DNA from: Saccopteryx bilineata
Lineage: Eukaryota; Chordata; Mammalia; Chiroptera; Emballonuridae
Length of the DNA: 64,000 nt
Direction: 5' to 3'
NCBI RefSeq assembly: GCF_036850765.1
Contig: NC_089492.1
Coordinates: forward strand, 106,163,022 to 106,227,021
Under the pieces are notes generated by a model. The model was not told the DNA's origin. It searched no databases and worked only from the letters and a program-made list of their open reading frames with translations. Numbering within the stretch: the stretch's first letter is position 1; each line of letters begins with the position of its first letter. A program made the position numbers and the translations under genes. Shown here in pieces: positions 24,420 to 34,661 of the stretch.

Positions 24420-27400
24420 ATGGCAGTAGGGAACCCACAAGTGTCAATAATTACACTAAATGTGCCTGACCTGTGGTGGCGCAGTGGATAAAGCATCGAC
24501 CTGGAAATGCTGAGGTCGCTGGTTCGAAACCCTGGGCTTGCCTAGTCAAGGCACATATGGGAGTTGATGCTTCCGGCTCCTCCCCCCCTTCTCTCTCTCT
24601 GTCTTTCTCTCCTCTCTTTCAGTCTCTCTCTCTCTCCTCTCTAAAAAAGAATAAATAAAAAAAAAATAAAAAAAAATAATTACACTAAATGTAAATGGAT
24701 TAAACTTACCAATAAAAAGACACAGAGTAGCAGAATGGATTAAAAAAGAAAATCCAACTATATGCTGCCTACAAGAAACACATCTAAGCAACAAGGATAA
24801 AAACAAATTCAAAGTGAAAGGCTGGAAAACAATACTCCAAGCAAACAACACCCAAAAAAAGGCAGGTGTAGCAATTCTCATATCTAATAATGCTGACTAC
24901 AAGACAGAAAAAGTACTCAGAGACAAAAATGGTCATTTCATAATGATTAAGGGGAAGTTGAATCAAGAAGACATAACAATCCTTAATATATATGCACCAA
25001 ACCAAGGAGCACCAAAATATATAAGACAGCTACTTATTGACCTTAAAACAAAAACTAACAAAAATACAATCATACTTGGAGACCTCAATACACCACTGAC
25101 GGCTCTAGATCGGTCATCCAAACAGAGAATCAACAAAGACATAGTGGCCTTAAACAAAATACTAGAACACCTGGATATGATAGACATCTACAGGACACTT
25201 CATCCCAAAGCGACAGAGTATACATTTTTCTCTAGTGTACATGGAACATTCTCAAGAATTGACCATATGTTGGGCCACAAAGACAATATCAGCAAATTTA
25301 GAAAAATTGAAATTGTACCAAGCATATTTTCTGATCATAAAGCCTTGAAACTAGAATTAAACTGCAAAAAAGAGGGGGAAAAACCCACAAAAATGTGGAA
25401 ACTAAACAACATACTTTTAAAAAATGAATGGGTCAAAGAAGAAATAAGCGCAGAGATCAAAAGATATATACAGACAAATGAAAATGAAAATACAACATAT
25501 CAGAATCTCTGGGATGCAGCAAAAGCAGTAATAAGAGGAAAGCTCATATCACTTCAGGCCTATATGAACAAACAAGAGAGAGCCGAAGTAAACCACTTAA
25601 CTTCACACCTTAAGGAACTAGAAAAAGAAGAACAAAGACAACCCAAAACCAGCTGAAGAAAGGAGATAATAAAAATCAGAGCAGAAATAAATGAAATAGA
25701 GAACAGAAAAACTATAGAAAAATTCAATAAAACAAGGAGCTGGTTCTTTGAAAAGATCAACAAAATTGACAAACCCTTGGCAAGACTCACCAAGGAAAAA
25801 AGGCACAGGACTCAAATAAATAAAATCCAAAATGAAAGAGGAGAGATCACCACAGACATCATAGATATACAAAGAATTATTGTAGAATACTATGAAAAAT
25901 TATATGCCACCAAATACAATAATCTAGAAGAAATGGATAAATTCCTAGAACAATACAACCTTCCTAGACTGAGTCATGAAGAAGCAAAAAGCCTAAACAG
26001 ACCAATCAGCAGGGAGGAAATAGAAAAACTATTAAAAACCTCCCCAAAAATAAAAGTCCAGGCCCAGACGGTTATACTAATGAATTCTATCAAACATTCA
26101 AAGAAGACTTGGTTCCTATTCTACTCAAAGTCTTCCAAAAAATTGAAGAAGAAGCAATACTTCCAAACACATTCTTAGAGGCCAACATAACCCTCATACC
26201 AAAACCTGTCAAGGATGGCACAAAGAAAGAAAACTACAGACCAATATCTCTAATGAATACAGATGCTAAAATACTAAACAAAATACTGGCAAACCGAATA
26301 CAACAACATATTAAAAAAATAATACATCATGATCAAGTGGGATTCATCCCAGAATCTCAAGGATGGTTCAACATACGCAAAACGGTTAACGTAATACACC
26401 ATATCAACAAAACAAAGAACAAAAACCACATGATCTTATCAATAGATGCAGAAAAGGCTTTTGATAAAATACAACACAATTTTATATTTAAGACTCTCAA
26501 CAAAATGGGTATAGAAGGAAAATATCTCAACATGATAAAGGCCATATATGATAAACCATCAGCCAACATCCTATTAAACGGCATAAAACTGAGGACTTTC
26601 TACCTTAAATCAGGAACAAGACAGGGTTGTCCACTCTCTCTACTCTTATTTAACGTGGTGCTAGAAGTTCTGGCCACAGCAATCAGACAAGACAAAGAAA
26701 TAAAAGGCATCCATATCGGAAAAGAAGAAGTAAAGGTATCACTTTTTGCTGATGATATGATCCTATACATCGAAAACCCGAAGGACTCCACAAAAAGATT
26801 ATTAGAAACTATAAACCAATACAGTAAGGTCGCAGGATACAAAATTAACATACAAAAGTCCATAGCCTTTCTATATGCCAACAATGGAATATTAGAAAAC
26901 GAACTCAAAAAAATAATCCCCTTCACGATTGCAACAAAAAAAATAAAATACCTAGGAATAAACTTAACAAAGAATGTAAAGGACCTATATAATGAAAATT
27001 ACAAAGCATTGTTAAGGGAAATCGAAAAAGATACAATGAGATGGAAAAATATTCCTTGTTCTTGGATAGGAAGAATAAATATAATCAAAATGGCCATATT
27101 ACCCAAAGCAATATACAAATTTAATGCAATTCCCATCAAAATCCCTATGAGATTTTTTAAAGAAATGGAACAAAAAATCATCAGATTTATATGAAACTAT
27201 AAAAAACCCCGAATAGCCAAAACAATCCTAAAGAAAAGGAATGAAGCTGGGGGCATTACAATACCTGACTTTAAACTATATTATAGGGCCACGATAATCA
27301 AAACAGCATGGTATTGGCAGAAAAATAGACACTCAGACCAATGGAACAGAATAGAAAGCCCAGAAATAAAACCACATATATATGGTCAAATAATCTTTGA

Positions 27401-28475
27401 TAAAGGGGCCAACAACACACAATGGAGAAAAGAAAGCCTCTTCAACAAATGGTGTTGGGAAAACTGGAAAGCCACATGCAAAAGAATGAAACTCGACTAC
27501 AGCTTGTCCCCGTGTACTAAAATTAATTCAAAATGGATCAAAGACCTAAATATAAGACCTAAAACAATAAAGTACATAGAAGAAGACATATGTACTAAAA
27601 TCATGGACCTGGGTTTTAAAGAACATTTTATGAACTTGACTCCAATGGCAAGAGAAGTGAAGGCAAAGATAAATGAATGGGACTACATCAGAATAAAAAG
27701 TTTTTGCTCAGCAAGAGAAACTGATATCAAAATAAACAGACAGCCAACTAAATGGGAAATGATATTTTCAAACAACAGCTCAGATAAGGGCCTAATATCC
27801 AAAATTTACAAAGAACTCATAAAACTCAACAACAAACAAACAAACAATCCAATTAAAAAATGGGAAGAGGACATGAACAGACACTTCTCCCAGGAAGAGA
27901 TACAAATGGCCAACAGATATATGAAAAGATGCTCAGCTTCATTAGTTATTAGAGAAATGCAAATCAAAACTACAATGAGATACCACCTCACTCCTGTTAG
28001 ATTAGCTTTTATCAACAAGACGGGTAATAGCAAATGTTGGAGAGGTTGTGGAGAAAAAGGAACCCTCATTCACTGTTGGTGGGACTGTAAAGTAGTACAA
28101 CCATTATGGAGGAAAGTATGGTGGTTCCTCAAAAAACTGAAAATAGAACTACCTTATGACCCAGCAATCCCTCTACTGGGTATATACCCCAAAACCTCAG
28201 AAACATTGATACGTGAAGACACATGTAGCCCCATGTTCATTGCAGCACTGTTCACAGTGGCCAAGACATGGAAACAACCAAAAAGCCCTTCAATAGAAGA
28301 CTGGATAAAGAAGATGTGGCACATATACACTATGGAATACTACTCAGCCATAAGAAATGATGACATCAGATCATTTACAGCAAAATGGTGGGAACTTGAT
28401 AACATTATACGGAGTGAAATAAGTAAATCAGAAAAAAACAAGGACTACATGATTCCATACATTGGTGGAACATAA
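24420..28475 (+). pseudogene. ORF2: L1 ORF2 (endonuclease / reverse transcriptase), disrupted
   Basis: ORF2p nicks target DNA and reverse-transcribes L1 RNA. Start ATG 24420-24422. After 14 codons a SINE with its duplication (229 bp in total) breaks the frame. The frame resumes at about 24693 through the endonuclease domain ([33 protein letters not shown]). Further damage: TGA at 25654-25656, a one-base loss near 26035-26050 (frame 1 to frame 3), and TGA at 27192-27194. The reverse transcriptase motifs remain: [23 protein letters not shown] and FADD at 26745-26756. The C-terminal knuckle [18 protein letters not shown] is intact. Subtracting the 229 bp and counting one lost base gives 1276 codons, i.e. 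1275 residues, the same as human ORF2p, so this list of breaks is complete to the base. Confidence 0.95.
24464..24674 (+). repeat. SINE (CCTGACCTGTGGTGGCGCAG type) inserted in L1 ORF2
   Basis: 211 bp with the head GCCTGACCTGTGGTGG, the B-box-like GGTTCGAAACC, a CT-rich end and an A/T-rich tail. The 18-bp perfect target duplication AATAATTACACTAAATGT lies at 24446-24463 and 24675-24692. The frames that run across it are artefacts. Confidence 0.97.
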
Positions 28476-28800
28476 AAACGAGACTAAGAGACATGGACAA
28501 GAGTGTGGTGGTTACCAGAGGTGGGGGGAGGGACGACATGGGAGGGAGGGAGGGAGAGAGTTAGGGGGAGGGGGAGGGGCACAGAGAACTAGATAGAGGG
28601 TGGCGGAGGACAATCTGACTTTGGGCGAGGGGTTTGCAACATAATTTAATGACAAAATAACCTAGACATGTTTTCTTTGAATATATGTACCCTGATTTAT
28701 TAATGTCATCCCATTACCATTAATAAAAATTTATTATAAAAAAAAATAAAAATAAATAAATTTGTTTTTTGACATTAAATAGTAAAAAAAAAAAAAAAAA
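28476..28800 (+). other. L1 3'UTR with G-runs, polyadenylation signal and tail
   Basis: A strongly G-rich block (28510-28580, with runs GGGGGGAGGG, GGGAGGGAGGGAGGG and GGGGGAGGGGGAGGGG) could fold into G-quadruplexes, a known feature of L1 3'UTRs. AATAAAAAT near 28722 is the polyadenylation signal. A first A-rich tail at 28738-28760 is followed by about 25 bp of non-A sequence and a final 18-A run at 28783-28800. Confidence 0.85.
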
Positions 28801-28812
28801 AGATTATTTTGC

Positions 28813-29149
28813 GGTGTGCCTATGAGAGTGACTCCACAAGAGAACCACATTTGAGTCATTGTATATTCAATAGCATTGTGTAAAGGAAGTCCTCCTCACC
28901 AGTGTGGCTGGGCATCATCCAATCCTTTGAAGGCCTGAATGAAAGGAAAAGGAAGAGAAAAGGCAAATTTGCTTTCTCTGCTTGGGCTGAAACATCTATC
29001 CTCTGGATCCAACTATCTGGAGGAGGAAGCTCGCAGGGCCAGCATGTTCTGAGCACACGTGGTGAATGGCGGGGAAAGCACGGGGACAGGCGCAGCTAGA
29101 GTGTGGTGAGGAAGGGAGTGAAGGTGATGTAGGAGAAATGGCAAGGACT
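28813..29149. other. intergenic, no recognisable feature
   Basis: Directly follows the L1 target duplication. It probably continues the L2-like sequence interrupted at 20785, but no frame or named repeat is secure. Confidence 0.5.
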
Positions 29150-29372
29150 CAATCAACTGAAGGCCTTGAAGATGTGGTAGGAATGTGTGCTGGAGGCTTT
29201 TGAGTTACATAATCTGACCTAGATATAAAAGGGTCATTTTGGCTTTTGTGTATACTAGATTGCAGAGAAACAAGAGTGGAACTACTGAGACAAATTAAGA
29301 GATTAGTATAGTAATTCAAGCAAGAGATAATGGGGGAGTAATACCAGAGTGGAATCAATGTCCTCATCTGTT
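29150..29372 (+). repeat. L2 fragment
   Basis: Typical order: GAAGGCCTTGAAGATGTGGTAGG, then CATAATCTGACCTAGATATAAAAGGGTCATTTTGGC, then AGTAATTCAAGCAAGAGATAATGG. It lies in the same orientation as the L2 pieces left of the L1 and may be their continuation. Confidence 0.7.
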
Positions 29373-30334
29373 CAAAGCACCTATTGTAACACTTAGAATG
29401 CTGAACCGGGCATTTTGACTATTTGTCTGCAAGGTTGTCAACTCATCCTGAGCAGGGGCTATAGCTTATATACTTTTGCATTTTCCAGAGTGCCTGGCAG
29501 TTGACTTTAAACACAAATGGATAAGGTGGGTTGCAAATCATCCTTTCTCTGTTTTTCACATTCTTAGAGACCTTTTTTAGACTCTACTCAGGTTTATTTA
29601 TTTATTTATTTATTTATTTATTATAGGATACTTAATGCCTGTTTCTTAAACTTTTCTCCTGGGTCTTAATTTACTATTTATTATCTTTCAACTGTCTTTG
29701 CATTCTTCTCTGACAGGTAGTATAGATGGCTTCCTTTTAAATTATTTAATAAAAGTCTCCAGTAATGATGCCACTAGTCTTAGGTACACCCATGTGAAAT
29801 CCCTTTCTAAACTAACTCTCTGGATTCTTATATTGTTTTGGGGAGGATTTTACTGAAATTATAGTCTATTAAAAATTAAATATGTAGACTTTAGGAGCTG
29901 AAGCAAAACGGCTTGCCACTCGATGCAGAATTATCTAGCAAAAAAGAAGTGCTGAAATCTTACATGGACAAGAACCTTTTCAAAATGTAGATGAGATTAG
30001 AACTCTTTGTTCTTTTGTAGATATGAAAATAAAGAGAAGCAGCCTTGATAATAATAGGTCATTAGAACTTAACTTTATATCAACTTTCTTCTTCATTTCT
30101 CTGTTTACAAGGCAAAAACTACAGTGAACTTAAAAATAGGTTGAAATTAATTGTAAAGAAATCATAACGCAGTGTAGTTATGATCATCTACCTCCCTCTC
30201 TACCTAAAGTCTACCTTAGAAGTTTCTAGCTCAGAGAGGAGGGCTTTTGAGAAAGTAGCAAAACTGGTTCATATTAAAAAAAAAAGTGACAACACTGACA
30301 GGGAGCTAATATTGAGCCTGATACTTCATTATCA
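29373..30334. other. intergenic with (TTTA)n microsatellite
   Basis: (TTTA)n at about 29593-29622. Otherwise nothing is recognisable. Confidence 0.6.
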
Positions 30335-30480
30335 GCTATGGGGTGAACTGAGATAATTTATTTTAATTTCTCTAAGTTTCAGTTTCTTCAAGTGGAGATA
30401 CAGTAATATACTCATAAAATATGATTATGGGAGAATTGAAAGAAATGAATACAAAATGTTTAAATAAATATCTGGAAACT
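30335..30480 (+). repeat. MIR fragment
   Basis: Diverged copy of the MIR core: TTTCTCTAAGTTTCAGTTTCTTCAAGTGGAGATACAGTAATA, then a GATTATGGGAGAATT block. Confidence 0.5.
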
Positions 30481-30574
30481 AAAATAAAACATTACTCTTC
30501 ATTGCACAATTTAAATCCATTCTTAGCCTCGAAGTCTAACCTCAGAAGCAGCAGCATCTGAACTGCATTGACAA

Positions 30575-30932
30575 CTGGCTATTCAGTGGGTTCAGCCAAT
30601 GGGGGCTTTCAGCAGGAGCTGGGAGCATGGGACAACAAAGGAGGCAGGCTGTTCTCCCTGCCCCTCTACTTTCACACTGAACTTCAGGCAGTGGCTGGGT
30701 CCCTCCTAATTTATTGCTTTACTGGTAGTCCCTCCTCCATGACTTCAGCTCTCAGTGGCCTATTGCAACACTATGTCCTTCCCCTATTGCTAGAGACTGG
30801 GTGATTCAACACCCCTATTTTGTCCCCTGAACCCTGTGTACACCTCTGAAAGTTGTCCCTATGATAAGTTCATTTCTCATGAACCATCGGAGTGGGATTT
30901 TGTTTCCTGACATGGACCTAAACTGACACACT
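30575..30932 (+). repeat. possible old LTR (ERVL-like)
   Basis: A less AT-rich block ending CATGGACCTAAACTGACACA, with AAGTTCATTTCTCATGAACC before it. This resembles the 3' ends of ERVL-type LTRs. No target duplication can be seen. The 78-codon frame inside has no conserved motif. Confidence 0.4.
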
Positions 30933-31009
30933 TGTCAAATTCTTAGTTTCAGCAAAAACTGATCCCGTTAAATTTAGGAAATATTTGAGACCCCGGAGGC
31001 AGGAATTAC

Positions 31010-31760
31010 ATTAATTCAGCAAACATTTGCTACTCTCCAGGAAACCGATATTCATTAATCAAGACATAGTACCTGCACTTGAAGTTGCATTCTACTAGGG
31101 GTAGGAAATTTGGGGTTGCAAAAGCAAAATTTACAAAGGTAAATATTTAAGTGCCAAGCACATAAGAGTGTCTAAAATTCAAGGTTAAAAAAAGTCATAG
31201 GAAAATAAAGTTGAAGATAAACAACCCCGCAAAGAGATTCTGGTGACTTTAAAGATGAATAGAAATTCATCAGATGGGGATGTTGAGTTATATTTTTTCA
31301 GGCCAACAAAAAACAAATAAGTGCAAAGACTGAGAAATATCAAATTATCTGGTGTATCTGTAGAATGCTTTGGGGTAATGGATTCTTTGTAATAACAAGG
31401 GTATGGACTAGCTGAGATATGGCTAGAAAGCATGGGGATGGGACATGGCAGTAGTAAGCCTTCTGAAGAAGCAGGTGATGAGGATGGAGGGGCAGTCAGG
31501 GACTAGATCACAGAGGTTTTACATGACACTCCAGAAAGTTTTTACTTTATCCTAATATGTATATTTCAAGCCACTGATTCATGTTAAACAATTGGGTTAT
31601 TCAGTTCAGCTATAGTATTTAAAACAGAACAGTGGAAAAGATATAGATGATGGAGAAAATAAGATTGGAGATTGGAAGACAAGGTAAATTTGCCATAGTC
31701 CACAAAGGAGAGGATGAGAGACTTAGGGAATGCAGTGATGTGGGGAAGATACAAAGGGGA
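31010..31760 (+). repeat. L2-like fragments
   Basis: TTCAGCAAACATTTGCTACTCTCCAGG...GTACCTGCACTTGAAGTTGCATTCTAC and, further on, AGGGACTAGATCACAGAGGTTTTAC...GTTTTTACTTTATCCTAATATG follow the order of L2 3' regions. Heavily diverged. Confidence 0.5.
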
Positions 31761-31944
31761 CTCATTCTAGACACTTGTTTAAGCATTATGGATAAAATTC
31801 AGTGACAATCATATGTGAGAGTAGACAAAGACACTTAGGGTGGCACTGAACTTCTGACTTGTGGTGAATGTTGGCATAATTGCCTATTAGCTTTGGTGGT
31901 AAGGAGAGCTAGTGTGTTCCATTTGACTATGCTAAGATAAAATA

Positions 31945-32075
31945 CAGGGTGGAGCAAAAGTAGGTTTACAGTTGTGAGTACGTGAAACACAAATGTTCAT
32001 TCTTGTACTACTATATATTAATTATTGTATTATTTCCCATACAAAGAACTGTAAACCTACTTTTTCCACATCCTA
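31945..32075. mobile_element. 131-bp mariner-type MITE
   Basis: Non-autonomous DNA transposon. The 27-bp terminal inverted repeats (31945-31971 and 32049-32075) match at 22 of 27 positions; both inner arms read AAAGTAGGTTTACAG toward the centre. The element is flanked by TA on both sides (31943-31944 and 32076-32077), the target duplication of mariner/Tc1. There is no coding capacity; a mariner transposase would have moved it in trans. Confidence 0.93.
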
Positions 32076-32077
32076 TA

Positions 32078-32712
32078 TTTATGGAAGGGGAAGATCTGCA
32101 TTTTATGGAAACTGAAATTAATACAATTTTGGAAGCCTCTTTAAGAAATAGAATGCAACAGGTAAATACTTATTCTACTAATATGTCTTTGGTAAAACAG
32201 CTGTACCATATTTGATGAGAAAGGGAGAGTATAGCAGATGTCATTGTTGAGAGTAAGGTTTGCATGAAACTTACCCAAATTGAGTAACATAGTAAAATAT
32301 TAAACAAACAAAAAATATCCCTGGTATCTTCAAAATATCAGTGTCGTAATATACAAAGAAAGACTCAGAAACTATTCCAGATTAAGAAAAGTAAATGAAC
32401 ATGACATTGAATGCCAAATGTAATCCTGGATTTTCTTTTAGTATAAAAGACATACTCTATATGAAAGAAATGGTCTTTATATTAAGAAACTAAACTGTCA
32501 CGTAGGTAGGCTTAAAAGAGCCTCATGTCTGAAATTTATCCTCAAGTGTTTCAGGAGAGTGGGATAGGGAGATAGACAGAATAGAAAATTAAGAAAATGT
32601 AATAAAATGTTAACATTTGGGTATTCTGGGTTAAGGGTATTTGGGCACTCACTATTATCTTTGTGACTTTTCTACAAGTCTTGCATCATGTCAAAATAAA
32701 AACATTATTATT
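32078..32712 (+). repeat. intergenic, ending in an old L1 3' fragment
   Basis: From about 32560 the text (AAAATGTTAACATTTGGGTATTCTGGGTTAAGGG, TTTCTACAAGTCTTGCATCATGTCAAAATAAAAAC) resembles an L1M 3'UTR. Before that nothing is recognised. Confidence 0.5.
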
Positions 32713-32728
32713 AAAAAGAGTAATTTTT

Positions 32729-33124
32729 GCCCTGGCCGGTTGGCTCAGCAGTAGAGCATCAGCCTAGCGTGCGGAGGACCTGGGTTCGATTCCCGGCCAG
32801 GGCACACAGGAGAAGCGCCCATTTGCTTCTCCACCCCTCCGCCGCGCTTTCCTCTCTGTCTCTCTCTTCCCCTCCTGCAGCCGAGGCTCCATTGGAGCAA
32901 AGATGGCCCAGGCGCTGGGGATGGCTCTGTGGCCTCTGCCTCAGGCGCTAGAGTGGCTTTGGTCGCAACATGGCGACGCCCAGGATGGGCAGAGCATCGC
33001 CCCCTGGTGGGCAGAGCATCGCCCCTGGTGGGCGTGCCGGGTGGATCCCGGTCGGGCGCATGCGGGAGTCTGTCTGACTGTCTCTCCCTGTTTCCAGCTT
33101 CAGAAAAAAAAAATGCAAAAAAAT
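32729..33124 (+). repeat. SINE, CCCTGGCCGGTTGGCTCAG type, full length
   Basis: The least diverged copy of this family in the window, 396 bp. The tRNA-like head has an A box (TGGCTCAGCAGTAGAGCATC) and a B box (GGTTCGATTCC). The long GC-rich middle includes two successive GAGCATCGCCCC...TGGTGGGC phrases, and the end is A-rich. The target duplication AAAAGAGTAATTTTT / AAAAGAGTAAGTTTT lies at 32714-32728 and 33125-33139. The frames at 32727-33211 are by-products. Confidence 0.95.
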
Positions 33125-33139
33125 AAAAGAGTAAGTTTT

Positions 33140-33376
33140 AGCCTGACCAGGAGGTCTGCTGTAGCCCCTCCCCACCATCAAAGCAAATAAGAGAAAGCAA
33201 TCAATGAACAACTGAGGAGACTGAGGAGCTGCAACAAAGAATTGATGCTTCTCATCTCTCTCCCTTCCTGTCTGTCTGTCCCTTTCTGTTTCTCTCTCTG
33301 TCTGTCTCTCTCACACACACAAAATAAATAAAATAAAATAAGATAAGATAAAAATGAAATAAAATTGAATTAAAAT
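33140..33376 (+). repeat. SINE, GCCTGACCAGG type, internally deleted
   Basis: The head GCCTGACCAGGAGG jumps straight to CTGCTGTAGCCCC, so most of the left half is missing compared with 43135-43470. The body, CT-rich end and a long A/T-rich tail are present. It begins exactly at the end of the preceding SINE's target duplication. A third copy of AAAAGAGTA follows at 33377-33385. Confidence 0.9.
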
Positions 33377-33389
33377 AAAAGAGTAGGCA

Positions 33390-33580
33390 GATGATCTTGA
33401 TTTGCATCCTAATTCTGTTATTTTTTAGCTTTATGCTTTGGTACAAATTGTTTAACCTCCTTATTTGCTTTAGCTATAAATTAGAAATAATGTTATCTAT
33501 TTTATAGGTCATCATGAGGATTAACTAAAATGAAAAGATATAATATTTGTAAATTGCTTAGCAAGATTCCTAGACAAATT
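33390..33580 (+). repeat. MIR fragment
   Basis: MIR order: GATTTGCATCCTAATTCTG, AATTGTTTAACCTCC, AATAATGTTATCTATTTTATAGG, CATGAGGATTAACTAAAATG. Confidence 0.65.
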
Positions 33581-33646
33581 TTTCAATAAGTGACCACTAT
33601 TATTAGTAAACATTTCCATTGCAGATAGTTGCAAGTATATCTTTGC

Positions 33647-33647
<1 letters not shown>

Positions 33648-33724
<77 letters not shown>
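33648..33724. repeat. (AT)n followed by poly-T
   Basis: About 40 bp of perfect AT alternation runs straight into about 34 T. A poly-T of this length may be the remaining tail of a minus-strand retroposon, but no body is visible to its right. Confidence 0.95.
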
Positions 33725-34321
33725 CAGTATATCTTTGGGACATAACCAAATTTCAGAATATCTGTTAGGGGCAGGAGATGGACATGGTCAAAATTATGAA
33801 AAATTAAATGAGTGGTGAGGGTATAGAAGAGTAGATATGGGCGGAGAGAGCACAGATGTTTGAAGGGGGAGAAGGAATAAGTGACAGGTTGGGTCCTAAG
33901 TACCACCTGACGATTCTAGGCATGAGTGGTGTGGATGGAGTTATATGGGCTTTAGATTTCCACCACTGCTATAGAGTTGTATGGGGTCAACATTGGCTGA
34001 AGATCCCAGGTGATTTTCTCATGAGGTTTGGGAAGAGCCTGTTTTGCAAGATTAGTGTAGTAAATACTCTTTTAAAGAATCTTTATAAATTCTTCCCCAG
34101 ATGTCCAACTAGACATGTCTGTGTTGAATCTCTTTAGCTCAATTTGGGGAAGTCAGAGCTTCAGTGTGTTGAGCAAACTTTATGTATAGGGACAAAGAAA
34201 GGGACATTGCTGCATTGTTTATATAAGGAGCCCAATTTAATGGTTATAATTTGCTTTGCTTTATTGTTTTTTCATGTCTTTATATTATCTTTCTCTGAAA
34301 ATCATCTATTAAATATTTCCT
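33725..34321. other. intergenic, no recognisable feature
   Basis: The frames at 33856-34356 show no domain. Nothing can be supported. Confidence 0.55.
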
Positions 34322-34661
34322 CAGTCTATTCAGTTTTCTATTATAAAATACTATAAACTGGGCAGCTGATAAACAATAGAAATTTATGTCTCACAGTTCT
34401 GGAGGCCGGAAAATCCAAGATCATTGTGCCAGATTTAGTGTCTGAGAGCCAGCTTCCTGGATGGCCAACTTGTCACTGCAACCTCCCTTGGTGGAAGGAA
34501 CAAGAAAGCCTTCTTCATTAGTTTTATTTTATAAGGGCTCTGAGGTTTCTCCCTCATGACCTAAATATCCCAAAAGCTTCACCTCTTAATACTTTCCCCT
34601 AACATATGTTAGGATTCAACATATAAATTTTTAGAGGGACACAACACTTAAATCATAGCAA
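34322..34661 (-). repeat. MaLR (MLT1/MST-type) LTR
   Basis: Phrases shared with 17111-17483 and typical of MaLR: CTCACAGTTCTGGAGGCCGGAAAATCC, TGTCTGAGAGCCAGCTTCCTGG, CATGACCTAAATATCCCAAAAGC, GAGGGACACAACACTTAAATC. The ends are approximate. Confidence 0.8.

Larger units (their letters stand above)
20798..28800 (+). mobile_element. L1: full-length young L1 retrotransposon
   Basis: About 8.0 kb. Order: CpG-rich 5'UTR start (20798-21900), pyrimidine-rich 5'UTR (22140-23060), ORF1 (23162-24094), ORF2 (24420-28475), G-rich 3'UTR and poly-A. It is bounded by the 12-bp duplication AAAAGATTATTT (20786-20797 and 28798-28809, the first A's overlapping the tail). L1 copies itself by reverse transcription primed at the nicked target site, which explains the poly-A and the duplication. 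Few lesions and clean duplications show a recent insertion. It is no longer able to move itself: ORF2 has a SINE insertion, two nonsense codons and a one-base shift. ORF1 looks intact. Confidence 0.96.

Noticed and set aside
24473..24881. Frames running across the start of L1 ORF2
   Set aside because: They read through the nested SINE in the wrong phase; the true frame is the one recovered when the SINE is taken out of account.
32729..32810. tRNA gene (A and B boxes present)
   Set aside because: The tRNA-like head continues into a SINE body with tail and target duplication; no cloverleaf with an acceptor stem can be closed. The same holds for the other SINE heads.
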